Origin: Selenomonadaceae bacterium
Lineage (GTDB): Bacteria > Bacillota > Negativicutes > Selenomonadales > Selenomonadaceae
Length of the DNA stretch: 64,000 nt
Direction: 5' to 3'
NCBI GenBank assembly: GCA_017614505.1
Contig: JAGABT010000005.1
Coordinates: forward strand, 1 to 64,000
The position numbers were made by a program, and so were the translations under genes. Every line of letters starts with the position of its first letter. Position 1 is the first letter of the stretch. Shown piece after piece: positions 17,418 through 25,621 of the stretch. The notes beneath the pieces were generated by a model that searched no databases, was not told the origin of the DNA, and saw only the letters and a list, made by a program, of their open reading frames with translations.

Positions 17418-17569
17418 ACTTTTCTTTTGCGAAAAGTTTTACGGCATTTCTTTCCAGAAAGAAACGCCGGCAAAGAAAGCGGTCCGCTGCATTCGCATCC
17501 AGCGAATGGCGCGGACGGCGCCCCGTCCATGGGGCGCTTCTTAAGCGCGTGCGTCCATGGGGCGCCTCT
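17418..17569 (+). repeat. Three-hairpin dispersed repeat, copy B (hairpin 1 doubled)
   Basis: Plus-strand sense. An extra hairpin AACTTTT/AAAAGTT lies at 17418-17439. Hairpin 3 is at 17442-17469 (CGGC, TTTCTTT/AAAGAAA, GCCG), hairpin 2 at 17490-17508 (CATTCGC/GCGAATG) and hairpin 1 at 17518-17537 (GCGCCCC/GGGGCGC). A second partial hairpin 1 follows (17545-17569). Unlike the other copies no gene on the same strand ends just upstream: the riboswitch promoter lies there, and cheR converges from the other side. With the riboswitch it fills the gene-free stretch 16926-17704; nothing else is recognised at 17570-17651. Confidence 0.85.
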
Positions 17570-17651
17570 TCTTACTGGAATAAGTACCGGCGACACGGCG
17601 TGGGTGATCATGGATATTCCTGGCGAATCGCCTGAAACTTAAACTGAAAAG

Positions 17652-17686
17652 ACCTCCGACCGCTGAGTTGCGATTGGAGGTTTTTA
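17652..17686 (-). terminator. Terminator after cheR (possibly bidirectional)
   Basis: Inverted repeat ACCTCC...GGAGGT with about ten pairs. T-runs flank both sides (minus strand CTTTTCAGTTT, plus strand TTTTTAATTTTT). Confidence 0.7.
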
Positions 17687-17704
17687 ATTTTTATAAAGAA
17701 GATG

Positions 17705-18505
17705 TTATTTTTCTGACTTGTAATCTTCCGGCTTTTGATAAAAGAATGGCTTGTACGAAACGTATCCCATCTTGCGGTAGTTGAGAATTGCCTCGGTGGC
17801 GCCGACGAACAGAATTCCGCCAGGCTTGAGCGAATGGAAAAAGTTCGTATAGAGCTGGTCTTTCGCCTCGTCTGTGAAATATATGACCACGTTTCTACAG
17901 AGAATGATGTCGAATCCCTTTTCAAACGGGTCTTTGAGCAAGTTGTGGCGCTTGAACTCGATAACGGATTTGATTTCGGGCTTGACTGCGAATCTGCCGT
18001 CGGAGGTAGTTGTGAAATATTTCTGCTTGCGATCGGGGCGCATGGCTTTAATTTCGGAGTCGGAGTAGATGCCCTGTTTCGCGCGGGCGAGAATGTCAAT
18101 GTCGAGGTCGGTCGCGAGAATGCGGTGGCGGACGTTCGGCGTGAGTTCCTTCATGATAATCGACAGCGTGTAGGGTTCGGCGCCAATAGAACAGCCGGCA
18201 CTCCAGATGGTGAGTTTGGGCGAGCGTTTCAGCAGGTACGGGATAACGTCTTTTTCAAGGATGTCGAACTTGTCGGGGTTGCGGAAAAATTCCGAGACGT
18301 TAATCGTGAGGTACTCGATGAACTCGGCGAATTCAGCCTTGCTCTTCGCCACCTTGTCGAAGTAGGCGACGTATGAATTCATTTCCGCGCGAGTGACGAG
18401 GTTTCCAATGCGGCGGCGCATCTGCGGCTCCTTGTACAGCTGCAGGTCAATGCCGGTGCGGTCGTTCAGCTTCTTCTTAAAAAGTTCCCAATCTTTATCG
18501 TCCAT
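17705..18505 (-). CDS. cheR: Chemotaxis protein methyltransferase CheR
   Basis: 266 residues. An N-terminal CheR helical domain (QMRRRIGNLVTRAEMNSY) precedes a SAM-dependent methyltransferase domain with TINVSEFFRNPDKFDIL, the SAM motif IWSAGCSIGAEPYTLSI and DIILCRNVVIYF. CheR methylates glutamates of chemoreceptors. The start MDDKDWELF follows GGGAGGG. No other che gene is within the window. Confidence 0.94.
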   Translation of the reverse strand: MDDKDWELFKKKLNDRTGIDLQLYKEPQMRRRIGNLVTRAEMNSYVAYFDKVAKSKAEFAEFIEYLTINVSEFFRNPDKFDILEKDVIPYLLKRSPKLTIWSAGCSIGAEPYTLSIIMKELTPNVRHRILATDLDIDILARAKQGIYSDSEIKAMRPDRKQKYFTTTSDGRFAVKPEIKSVIEFKRHNLLKDPFEKGFDIILCRNVVIYFTDEAKDQLYTNFFHSLKPGGILFVGATEAILNYRKMGYVSYKPFFYQKPEDYKSEK

Positions 18506-18578
18506 AAAAATCCCTCCCAAAAAATTTAATCTGTACCATTTTAGCAAAGGCAAATCAGAATTTCAACTGCCAAAAAAC

Positions 18579-18607
18579 TTGCGCGGGCGCCGAAATTATT
18601 GTAAAAT
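18579..18607 (+). promoter_or_regulatory. Putative promoter of the redox operon
   Basis: TTGCGC, 17-nt spacer, TAAAAT, ending 26 nt before the ATG. It lies in the divergent gap between cheR and the operon, where a CsoR-type repressor could act. No clear operator palindrome is recognised. Confidence 0.5.
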
Positions 18608-18633
18608 TTTCGCGTAACAGGGAGGTGGCAGAA

Positions 18634-19524
18634 ATGGATTTCACAAGGATTGGTACCATTGGAAGTTTTATCCGGCAGAAGAATTTAACCTTCGCGGCGA
18701 ATTACAAAATCAAGACCGGTCAGCGGATTGTCAGCGCGAACGGCACTTTGAATTTCACCACGTCGAGTATGTTCAGCCAGGTTGCGTCGGCTAATAAAAA
18801 AACTGTCAGCGCTGTCGACAAGGCGCGGCTCGCCACTATCAAGCGCAAACTTATGAGCGGGAAAAAACTTTCCGAATCCGAAATGAACTATCTGCGCGAA
18901 AAAGACCCGAAGACTTACAAGAAAGCCAAATACGCTGACGACGCGCGCGAGGAACTTAAAGCCGAGCTCAAATCTGCCAAAACCAAGCAGGAAGCGCGGC
19001 AGGCTGTCATGCACGCGATGGCGAAAGTTGCCTCCGAAGCCTCCGCTGAACTTTCCAGCCTGCAAAACGGCGGCGCTGCTGGCGGCGGTTTTAATGCTGG
19101 CGGCGGTATGGATTTTTCCGGCGGCGATTTCAGCGGCGAAGTTCCGGCTATCGATTCGCCGGATATTAGCGCGGACGCAGAAATTTCGGTTGACGCAAAT
19201 GCAGAAATTGCGGCTGACTTTCAGGCGGCGACCGGCGAAATTTCCGAGGCGGCGAATGAAAATTTCAGCGCTGAAAATTCCACCGCGCAAAATGACGGCG
19301 GCGAGGATTCTTCAAGCCCGCTGGATATTATCGACAAATTTATCATGGCGATACGCGCGCTGCAGGACGAATGGGCGCAGTTTTCAAAGTCCGATGAATA
19401 TCAGGAACTGCCGGAAGATTTTTCCGAAGGCGGCGTAAAGCTGAAAATTTTCGTGCCAAATTTCAAAGCGGCGGACGCAGTTCTGGCGTACCGCGAGGCA
19501 ATGGCGGCGGGGAGCGCAGTATGA
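18634..19524 (+). CDS. Hypothetical protein, first gene of the redox operon
   Basis: 296 residues, not recognised. The N-terminal part (1-130) is basic and helical, with KLMSGKKLSESEMNYLREKD and a Lys/Glu/Ala-rich segment that may coil. A Gly/Asp/Phe-rich low-complexity stretch (about 145-170) and an acidic Ala/Glu-rich segment follow. The C-terminal 70 residues look folded (LDIIDKFIMAIRALQDEW; VKLKIFVPNFKAADAVLAYREAM). There is no signal peptide, TM or cysteine, which argues against a thiol redox role. The ATG is 8 nt after GGAGG, and the stop overlaps the csoR-type start (ATGA). Confidence 0.7.
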   Translation: MDFTRIGTIGSFIRQKNLTFAANYKIKTGQRIVSANGTLNFTTSSMFSQVASANKKTVSAVDKARLATIKRKLMSGKKLSESEMNYLREKDPKTYKKAKYADDAREELKAELKSAKTKQEARQAVMHAMAKVASEASAELSSLQNGGAAGGGFNAGGGMDFSGGDFSGEVPAIDSPDISADAEISVDANAEIAADFQAATGEISEAANENFSAENSTAQNDGGEDSSSPLDIIDKFIMAIRALQDEWAQFSKSDEYQELPEDFSEGGVKLKIFVPNFKAADAVLAYREAMAAGSAV

Positions 19525-19838
19525 TTGGCGAACATGAACACATTCTCGAGGACGGCACCGTTATTAAGCACGTGCACCACCACACGCAGACTAAGGCGGT
19601 TCTGAATCGCATGGCGCGGCTTATTGGACACATGGAGTCGGTTAAGCGTATGATTGAGGACGGGCGCGACTGCAGCGAAGTTCTGATTCAGCTTTCCGCC
19701 GTCGACGCGGCGGTTAAAGCCGTCAGCCGGATTATTTTGAAAGATCACATGGAGCACTGCATCGTTGACGCGATTAAGACCGGCGACAGTGACGCCATTG
19801 ACAATCTGAACAGGGCGATTGAGCAATTTTTGAAGTAA
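19521..19838 (+). CDS. CsoR/FrmR-family metal- or thiol-sensing repressor
   Basis: 105-residue DUF156 four-helix protein. Cys51, His76 and Cys80 (DCSEVLIQLSA; KDHMEHC) occupy the Cu(I) ligand positions of CsoR. The N-terminal tail is His-rich (HEHILEDG, KHVHHHTQ), which could widen metal binding. CsoR proteins repress until they bind Cu(I); FrmR/CstR relatives sense formaldehyde or persulfide. It is coupled to the upstream gene, and thiol-redox enzymes follow, so thiol or metal stress is the likely signal. Confidence 0.85.
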   Translation: MIGEHEHILEDGTVIKHVHHHTQTKAVLNRMARLIGHMESVKRMIEDGRDCSEVLIQLSAVDAAVKAVSRIILKDHMEHCIVDAIKTGDSDAIDNLNRAIEQFLK

Positions 19839-19850
19839 GGAGCGATTTTT

Positions 19851-20411
19851 ATGAAAAAAGTGCTGGTAATTTCTGGACACCCCGACTTGAAAATTTCCAC
19901 GGCGAACGCGGCGATTCTGGCGGAGCTGGCGGAAAAACTTCCCGACGCGGAAATTCGCAAGCTGGACGAACTTTACCCCGACTATCAGTTCGACGTGGCG
20001 GCGGAGCAGGCGGCGCTCGTCAAGGCGGACGTTATCGTTTTCCAGTTCCCGTTCCACTGGTCCTCGGTGCCTGGCTTGCTGAAACTCTACATCGACAAAA
20101 TTTTCCTTCACAGCTGGGCTTACGGCTCCAGTGGCAAGGCGCTGGTTGGCAAAAAGTTAATCTTTTCCGCCACAATCGGCGCGCCGGAAAATCTTTACCA
20201 GAAAGACGCCAGTTTTCGTCACGAGCCGCCGGAATTTGGATATTTTCTTGAGCAGTTCGCCGCGCTCTGCAACATGACCTGCGCGCCAATGATTTACACT
20301 TGCGGAATGATGTACGTGCCTGGGGTTTCGCCGGACAGCGCGAAGGCGGAAGTTATTGCTAAGGCAAAGGCGCAGGCTCAGCGCGTCGTCGAGGCGGTTA
20401 AAAATGACTAA
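19851..20411 (+). CDS. NAD(P)H-dependent flavodoxin-fold oxidoreductase
   Basis: 186 residues of the Flavodoxin_2 / NQO-like family (KefF, MdaB, YwrO group). It opens with VLVISGHPDLKISTANAAIL (FMN phosphate loop) and has the typical FQFPFHWSSVPGLLKLYIDKIF. It likely carries FMN and reduces quinones or similar electrophiles. It lies 12 nt after the repressor gene, and its end overlaps trxB by 8 nt. Confidence 0.85.
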   Translation: MKKVLVISGHPDLKISTANAAILAELAEKLPDAEIRKLDELYPDYQFDVAAEQAALVKADVIVFQFPFHWSSVPGLLKLYIDKIFLHSWAYGSSGKALVGKKLIFSATIGAPENLYQKDASFRHEPPEFGYFLEQFAALCNMTCAPMIYTCGMMYVPGVSPDSAKAEVIAKAKAQAQRVVEAVKND

Positions 20412-21342
20412 GCCAATCGTTCACAAAGACGTTGTGATAATCGGCGCGGGAATGGCTGGCTTGACGGCGGCGCTCTACGCGGGCAGAATGAATCTGGATG
20501 TGCTGGTTCTGGAAAACGGGATTATCGGCGGGCAGATTGCCAACGCCACGGATATTGAAAATTTCCCTGGCTTTATCAGCGTCAGCGGCAGTGAGCTTAT
20601 CGGTACGCTGCAGAAACAGGCTGAAAAATTCGGCGCGGTCGTTGACGAGTTCGACAGCATTGTTAAGGTCAGCCTGCGCGAAAATCCCAAAATCGTCGAA
20701 ACCGAGGAAAAAATTTACCAGACCGACGCGGTTATCATCGCCAGCGGTATGAATCGCCGGAAACTTCCTCTGCCCGAAGAAAAAAAATTCGCCAGCCGCG
20801 GCGTCCACTACTGCGAATTTTGCGACGGCTTCATGTATCAGGATAAAATCATCGCGGTTATGGGCGGCGGCAATGCGGCGGTCGACGCGGCGAATTTCCT
20901 CACCAAATACGGCAAAAAAATTTATCTGATTCACCGCTCCGAATTTCGCGCGGACGAAGTTTCTCAGCGCCGCATTCGCCAAAATCCCAAAATCGAAATT
21001 ATGCTGCAGACTGAAATTAAGGCGCTGCACGGCGATAAAAAGCTTGAGAGCATTGACATTTTGGACAAAAAATCCGGCGAGCTGAAAAATCTGGCGGTGG
21101 ACGGGATTTTCGTGAACATTGGCGTCGAGCCGAATACCGCGCTGTTCAAGGACGAACTCAAACTTTCGCCCAGCGGCAGGATTATCGCAGGCGAGGACTG
21201 CCGCACTGAAATTGACGGCGTATTTGCGGCGGGCGACGTTCGCGAAAAGGAAATTCGCCAGCTTACCACAGCCGCTTCTGACGGCACTACCGCCGCGCTG
21301 CTCGCCGAAAAATACATTTCCAGACTGAAGGAGACGATTTAA
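20404..21342 (+). CDS. trxB: Thioredoxin reductase (TrxB-type FAD/NAD(P) flavoprotein)
   Basis: 312 residues. It has an FAD-binding VIIGAGMAGLTAALYAGR, active site Cys137-Glu-Phe-Cys140 (HYCEFCDG), a second dinucleotide fold (VMGGGNAAVDAANFLTKYG) and the C-terminal FAD motif VFAAGDVREKEIRQL. It transfers electrons from NAD(P)H to thioredoxin or glutaredoxin-like proteins, one of which is encoded next. The start MTKPIVHKDV overlaps the upstream gene by 8 nt. Confidence 0.93.
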   Translation: MTKPIVHKDVVIIGAGMAGLTAALYAGRMNLDVLVLENGIIGGQIANATDIENFPGFISVSGSELIGTLQKQAEKFGAVVDEFDSIVKVSLRENPKIVETEEKIYQTDAVIIASGMNRRKLPLPEEKKFASRGVHYCEFCDGFMYQDKIIAVMGGGNAAVDAANFLTKYGKKIYLIHRSEFRADEVSQRRIRQNPKIEIMLQTEIKALHGDKKLESIDILDKKSGELKNLAVDGIFVNIGVEPNTALFKDELKLSPSGRIIAGEDCRTEIDGVFAAGDVREKEIRQLTTAASDGTTAALLAEKYISRLKETI

Positions 21343-21573
21343 ATGGTCAAGGTTTATTCAATCACTAGCTGCCCGTGGTGCGAAAAAACTAAGAAATATC
21401 TCGCGTCGAAGGGCGTCGAATTTGAAGTCCGCAATATCGAAGAGAACGACGAATACGCGGAGGAATGCGAAAAAATCAGCGGTGATACCATGGTGCCCGT
21501 CACGACTATCGACGGCAAAAATTTCGTGCTCGGTTTCGACAAAGCTAAGCTCGACGCGCTGATTGCAGGCTAA
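21343..21573 (+). CDS. Glutaredoxin-like protein (NrdH/Grx type)
   Basis: 76-residue thioredoxin-fold protein with redox site Cys10-Pro-Trp-Cys13 (SCPWC) and cis-Pro region MVPVTTIDG. Its ATG directly follows the trxB stop, so it is probably the substrate of that reductase, as NrdH-type glutaredoxins are. Confidence 0.88.
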   Translation: MVKVYSITSCPWCEKTKKYLASKGVEFEVRNIEENDEYAEECEKISGDTMVPVTTIDGKNFVLGFDKAKLDALIAG

Positions 21574-21585
21574 GGAGGAAATTTC

Positions 21586-22131
21586 ATGGGCATTTACGAT
21601 TTCACTGTCAAGACGAACAAGGGCGTCGAAAAAAATCTCGGCGATTATCGCGGCAAAGTTCTGCTTATCGTCAACACCGCCAGCAAGTGCGGCTTCACGC
21701 CCCAGTTTGAAGGACTTCAGAAACTCTACGACGCTTACAAAGAGCGCGGCTTTGAAATTCTCGGTTTTCCCTGCAACCAGTTCGCCGGTCAGGAGCCTGG
21801 CACGAATGAGGAAGTTCAGACTTTCTGCAAGCTGAATTACGGCGTCAAGTTCCAGATTTTTGAAAAAGGCGACGTTCGCGGCGATACCGCCCAGCCGCTC
21901 TTCAAATATCTCATCGCGCAGAAAAAGTTCGAGGGCTTCGACCCGAATCACCCAATCGCGGCGAAACTTACCGAAGTGCTCAAAGCTAATTTCCCAGAAT
22001 ATCTTGAAGGCGACGGCATTAAATGGAACTTCACGAAATTCCTCGTCGACCGCGAAGGCAACGTCGTAGCGCGCTTTGAGCCAACTACCGACCCCGCCGC
22101 TATCGCCAAAGATATTGAGGCACTGCTTTAA
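21586..22131 (+). CDS. Glutathione peroxidase family thiol peroxidase
   Basis: 181 residues. The peroxidatic cysteine lies in [16 protein letters not shown] (Cys, not selenocysteine), with the Gln-containing [12 protein letters not shown] and [18 protein letters not shown] motifs. Bacterial members usually take electrons from thioredoxin-like proteins, which fits the two genes upstream. Last gene of the operon; its 3' end overlaps the convergent acyltransferase gene by 32 bp. Confidence 0.92.
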   Translation: MGIYDFTVKTNKGVEKNLGDYRGKVLLIVNTASKCGFTPQFEGLQKLYDAYKERGFEILGFPCNQFAGQEPGTNEEVQTFCKLNYGVKFQIFEKGDVRGDTAQPLFKYLIAQKKFEGFDPNHPIAAKLTEVLKANFPEYLEGDGIKWNFTKFLVDREGNVVARFEPTTDPAAIAKDIEALL

Positions 22132-23188
22132 TTTTCGTCCAGCAGACTGAAACTGCCAGCGAAATTGCGACGGTCAGCGCGTACAGAATCAGCGTGTTCT
22201 GCGCGTTCAGTATAAATCCTGGTAATAGCAGGTACGTTATCGCCAGCGGGTGAAACAGGTACACGAAGAATGAATTTTTCCCCAGCACGCTCAAGCCTGC
22301 GCGAATTTTTTCGTTCAGCTCCACGCACTCGAACAGCATGAACAGGAATATCGACGCGGCGACCGTGTACAGAATCCCCGTCGGCGAAAGCTGGTGCGCC
22401 GTGTTTACCGCCGCCAGCGCGCTGAAATTTTTCACGTAAACTAAAAAATAAAAATATCCCAGATGAATCGTCAGCGTGACTGCTAAAGTTGCGCTGATGA
22501 TTTTTTTATTCGACGCAAGCCACGCGAAAAATTTTTCCGAGTGTACCGCTAAAATTCCGCCCAGCAGGAATATGAACACGTAGTGCGCTACCCAGTAATT
22601 CAGCCGCCACACTAAAAATTTCCGCAGCAGTGAATCCGGCGGCAGCGTCTGCACCAGCTGAAACAGTTCCACGCTGTAGCTCGAAAAATAATTGAACGCG
22701 ACCTGCGCGAAAAATATCAGCGCCAGTCGCGCTGGCGTCATTCTCCGCACCAGAAAAATCCACAGCGGCATCAGCAGGTAAAACCAAATCAGTATAACCA
22801 GAAAGTATAACTGATACTTCGCCAGCCCGAAAAATAAAATTTCCGCCACGTAGCTAAGCGTCGGCATTCCGTAGCCGTAAAAAATCGTGTCGTGTGCCAC
22901 GTACAGCGCCGACCAGAGCAAATACGGCAGCAGCACCGCTTTGAACCGCCGCCGTAAAAATTTCCCGTACTCGAACGGCTCGGCTAAATCTATCTTGTAG
23001 AACAGTCCGAACGCCGAAATAAAAAAGAAAATCGGGACGCTGAAACGCGAAGCGATTTCCAAAAGTGCTACCAGTTTGAAATTCGGCGTGGGATTTGTCA
23101 GGTACAGCGCGCCAATGTGAATTGCGACCACGCCCAGCATCGAGACGCCGCGTATGTATTCGATTGACGCCAGGTACGGCTTTTTCAT
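22100..23188 (-). CDS. Acyltransferase family 3 membrane protein
   Basis: 362 residues with about ten TM helices. The family start [20 protein letters not shown] includes the conserved His of OafA/WecH-type acyltransferases. These O-acetylate or O-acylate surface polysaccharides. The target is unknown. Its start overlaps the preceding SIMPL gene (ATGA). Confidence 0.85.
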   Translation of the reverse strand: MKKPYLASIEYIRGVSMLGVVAIHIGALYLTNPTPNFKLVALLEIASRFSVPIFFFISAFGLFYKIDLAEPFEYGKFLRRRFKAVLLPYLLWSALYVAHDTIFYGYGMPTLSYVAEILFFGLAKYQLYFLVILIWFYLLMPLWIFLVRRMTPARLALIFFAQVAFNYFSSYSVELFQLVQTLPPDSLLRKFLVWRLNYWVAHYVFIFLLGGILAVHSEKFFAWLASNKKIISATLAVTLTIHLGYFYFLVYVKNFSALAAVNTAHQLSPTGILYTVAASIFLFMLFECVELNEKIRAGLSVLGKNSFFVYLFHPLAITYLLLPGFILNAQNTLILYALTVAISLAVSVCWTKIKAVPQYLWR

Positions 23189-23889
23189 CTGCTCATTTCA
23201 AATTCGACGTGAACGCTCGCGTTGCAGCTGAGCGTACCAGATTCAATCGGCGTCTCATAACTTTCAGCGGCGACGGCGTCCCTCATCATCATTTTATTCA
23301 TGCGCGGCGCGGAAATTGAGCCGGAATTGACCGAGATACTGCGGACGCCGACAATTTTTTTACCGAGTTCAGAGGCAACAACTTCCGCCTTCGCGCGGGC
23401 GTCACGTACCGCCAGCCGAATCGCATCGTTAATCAGATTAGTTTTGTTGCGGATACCGAAATTCAGCGAATCGACGTTGTTGGCGCCGTTGGCCAGCGCC
23501 GCGTCGATAATTTTTCCGACAAGGCTCAAATCCTCAACGATAACAGTGACGGTATTGTTCGCCTCGTAGCCGTCCTGAATGCGCCGGCTGCCGTCGGTGC
23601 GGTAAACCTGGTGGAAACTGTAGTTGCCCGTGCGAATGTTCCTGCGCTCGACGCCGAGACTGCTAATCGCCTGAATTATATCGGCGGCGATTCGGGCGTT
23701 ATCGCTTTGAACTTTCGACGCATTTTTATCGCGGTTGACTATGCCGAGGGAAATTGTCGCGCGGTCGGGCGCGGCTTCAACTACGCCTTCGCCGCTTACC
23801 GAAATTGTCGGCAGATTCTGTTCTGCCGCCTCCGCCGTTCCTCCAAACGCGAACGCTAAAATTGCCGCCAGAATTAAAATCAGTTTCAT
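23185..23889 (-). CDS. SIMPL-domain (DUF541) periplasmic protein
   Basis: 234 residues with a signal peptide (cleavage near GTAEAAE). The SIMPL domain shows ISVSGEGVVEAAPDRATISLGIVN and RDARAKAEVVASELGKKI. Members are secreted oligomeric proteins of unclear function, linked to oxidative stress or signalling. The start follows AAAGGAG, and the gene is coupled to the acyltransferase. Confidence 0.85.
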   Translation of the reverse strand: MKLILILAAILAFAFGGTAEAAEQNLPTISVSGEGVVEAAPDRATISLGIVNRDKNASKVQSDNARIAADIIQAISSLGVERRNIRTGNYSFHQVYRTDGSRRIQDGYEANNTVTVIVEDLSLVGKIIDAALANGANNVDSLNFGIRNKTNLINDAIRLAVRDARAKAEVVASELGKKIVGVRSISVNSGSISAPRMNKMMMRDAVAAESYETPIESGTLSCNASVHVEFEMSR

Positions 23890-23908
23890 GGGAAATTCTC
23901 CTTTCGCA

Positions 23909-23929
23909 AAAAAAAAGCTCCGAAGAGCC
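23909..23929 (-). terminator. Terminator after the YbjN-domain gene
   Basis: On the minus strand GCTC, loop TTCG, GAGC is followed by nine T, shortly upstream of the SIMPL start. It should separate the two genes. Confidence 0.75.
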
Positions 23930-23956
23930 AGTAAAAATTTTATCGCACGCAATTAT

Positions 23957-24457
23957 TTATTCTTCAATTTTTTTGATAGCCGCTTCAGGCTCGGCAAGTC
24001 CCATTGCAACCGTCAGAATGCCGTCGCCGTAGCGTTCAAACATCGACAGCGGAAGGTACAGAACGTCTTCGATAGCGTCTTCGCCAGGCAGAGAATCCAC
24101 GCAGTTGAGCGACATTTTGTAGCGAATTTCGCCGTCGTCAAAATCCAGCTCGAAGTTGCCGAAAGCTAAGCCGTAATTAGCGCGGTGCAGAAATTCAGCC
24201 ACTTCATGTATGGAGTCTTCATCCGCTTTGATTCCGATAGTTGCGTAACTCACGATTCGATGGCAATATTCGGGATTTTTCTTCGAGGGAATAACGGAAA
24301 TTTTGACGTTGGCGCTGCTCAGCTTGGTATGAGAAAGGTTAAAACCCAGGGAGAATACGTAGAACATCTCGCGGATATTATCCAGACTGTAGCGAACTTC
24401 GCGGTCTTCAAGCATTTCACGAACGGCAGATACAGCTTCTTCCATAGTGACAGACAT
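23957..24457 (-). CDS. YbjN-domain protein
   Basis: 166 residues resembling the YbjN/type III chaperone-like fold (SLGFNLSHTKLSSANVKISVIP; EVAEFLHRANYGLAFGNFELDFDDGEIRYKMSLN). It is cytoplasmic, with no TM. YbjN proteins are thought to be stress-linked adaptors or chaperones; their exact role is unknown. It has its own promoter at 24493-24521. Confidence 0.7.
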   Translation of the reverse strand: MSVTMEEAVSAVREMLEDREVRYSLDNIREMFYVFSLGFNLSHTKLSSANVKISVIPSKKNPEYCHRIVSYATIGIKADEDSIHEVAEFLHRANYGLAFGNFELDFDDGEIRYKMSLNCVDSLPGEDAIEDVLYLPLSMFERYGDGILTVAMGLAEPEAAIKKIEE

Positions 24458-24492
24458 AAAAAAACTTCCTCCCTTCAAGTTGACTGCCGCAA

Positions 24493-24521
24493 AGTATACC
24501 AAACGCGCGAAAAAAAATCAA
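24493..24521 (-). promoter_or_regulatory. Promoter of the YbjN-domain gene
   Basis: Minus-strand TTGATT, 17-nt spacer, TATACT, 36 nt before the ATG. Confidence 0.6.
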
Positions 24522-24540
24522 TACCTCCTGCAAGTTTTTA

Positions 24541-24569
24541 TTGCCGTTTGCGAAAATTTCTGGTATGAT
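24541..24569 (+). promoter_or_regulatory. Promoter of ylqD-rimM
   Basis: TTGCCG, 17-nt spacer, TATGAT, 45 nt before the ylqD ATG. Confidence 0.65.
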
Positions 24570-24614
24570 ACGCGGCGGGATTTTCCCGTTAAAAATTTTT
24601 TGGAGGCAGTAAAT

Positions 24615-25010
24615 ATGGACAGCATTTCAATTAAAGTTCCCGTGACGATTAAGGCGGTGCTTACCGAAAAACTCAAGGAGCGTCTGATTAACGACTTCAC
24701 GAGAACCGCTGAACAGATGGAACTCGAAATTAAACAGATTGACCTCGACCGCCAGCGCGAACTTGAGAACAATCCCGAACACGTCAACCGTATCAATCAG
24801 TTTTTCGGCAACGAGATTAATCAGCGCCGCCAGCGTCAGGCTGAGGCAAACGCCCGCAAAGATACCGTCTCGAAACTCGCTATCGGCGCGGAAATTACGC
24901 AGGGTACGCTCGAACGCCAGGTTGAACTCAAGGTCGGCGACAATATGCGCGAAATTATGAACGTCGAAATCCTTATCGAAGATGACAAAATCATTGCAAT
25001 CAGAGGCTGA
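24615..25010 (+). CDS. ylqD: YlqD-family protein
   Basis: 131 residues: a short beta start (MDSISIKVPVTIKAVLTEKL), a long charged helix likely to coil (about 25-80) and a C-terminal beta segment (VELKVGDNMREIMNVEILIEDD). This matches YlqD of Firmicutes, of unknown function and encoded beside rimM in Bacillus. Here too rimM follows, overlapping by 29 nt. Confidence 0.85.
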   Translation: MDSISIKVPVTIKAVLTEKLKERLINDFTRTAEQMELEIKQIDLDRQRELENNPEHVNRINQFFGNEINQRRQRQAEANARKDTVSKLAIGAEITQGTLERQVELKVGDNMREIMNVEILIEDDKIIAIRG

Positions 25011-25491
25011 AATAATAATCGGCAGGCTCGGCAAGACGCGCGGGCTCGACGGCTCGCTGAAAATCATTCCGCTCACAGATTTTGAAGGACGTTTCGATAA
25101 TCTGCGCGAAGTTACCGTTGGCGGAAAAGTTATGCAGGTTGACGGCGTTCAGCATATCGGCGGCGAAATTTTTGTTAAGCTCCACGGCGTCGATACCCGC
25201 GAAGCTGCCCGCGCGCTCACAAATAAACTGCTGACAGTTCCCCGCGCTGAAGCTGCCCCGCTCGAAGACGACGACGAATTTTATACCTTCGACCTTATCG
25301 GCTGTGATGTTTTCGACGACAGCGGCAGGCTCGGTACTGTTGCCAGCGTCCTCAAAACCGGCAGCAACGACGTTTTTCAGGTTACCGGCGAGGCGGAAAT
25401 TCTCATTCCCGTGCTCAAATCCGTCATAAAAAAAATCGACGTGCAGAATAAAAAAATTCTCGTCGATTCGGCTGCGCTTGAAACTGTTTAG
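24982..25491 (+). CDS. rimM: Ribosome maturation factor RimM
   Basis: 169 residues. The N-terminal domain has IIIGRLGKTRGLDGSLKIIPLTDF, then the PRC-barrel region (FYTFDLIGCDVFDDSGRLGTV; GEAEILIPVLKSVIKKID). RimM helps mature the 30S head. It starts inside ylqD, so it is coupled. The usual partners rpsP and trmD are not adjacent. Confidence 0.94.
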   Translation: MTKSLQSEAEIIIGRLGKTRGLDGSLKIIPLTDFEGRFDNLREVTVGGKVMQVDGVQHIGGEIFVKLHGVDTREAARALTNKLLTVPRAEAAPLEDDDEFYTFDLIGCDVFDDSGRLGTVASVLKTGSNDVFQVTGEAEILIPVLKSVIKKIDVQNKKILVDSAALETV

Positions 25492-25514
25492 TTTTGTAGG
25501 TCACTTTCTTTCTG

Positions 25515-25618
25515 TCACTTTCTTTCGAGAAAGAAAGTAACCAAAGAAAGCTGGGCCGCATAGGTCGCTTCCGGCGACCTGTGACGGCCGGCGCCCCATC
25601 CATGGGGCGCTTTTTTTT
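25515..25618 (+). repeat. Three-hairpin dispersed repeat, copy C, ending as the rimM terminator
   Basis: Hairpin 3 at 25517-25538 (ACTTTCTTTC/GAAAGAAAGT), hairpin 2 at 25562-25580 (AGGTCGC/GCGACCT) and hairpin 1 at 25591-25610 (GCGCCCC/GGGGCGC), directly followed by eight T. The last hairpin is a textbook terminator for rimM. Sense strand as rimM, starting about 25 nt after its stop. Confidence 0.9.
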
Positions 25619-25621
25619 GCA

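Noticed and set aside
18685..19290. A 201-codon minus-strand frame opposite the unknown 296-residue gene
   Set aside because: The plus-strand frame has a GGAGG-spaced ATG and an ATGA overlap with the CsoR-type gene. The minus frame has neither.
21586..22131. Selenocysteine glutathione peroxidase
   Set aside because: The peroxidatic position is a plain TGC cysteine codon in an uninterrupted frame.
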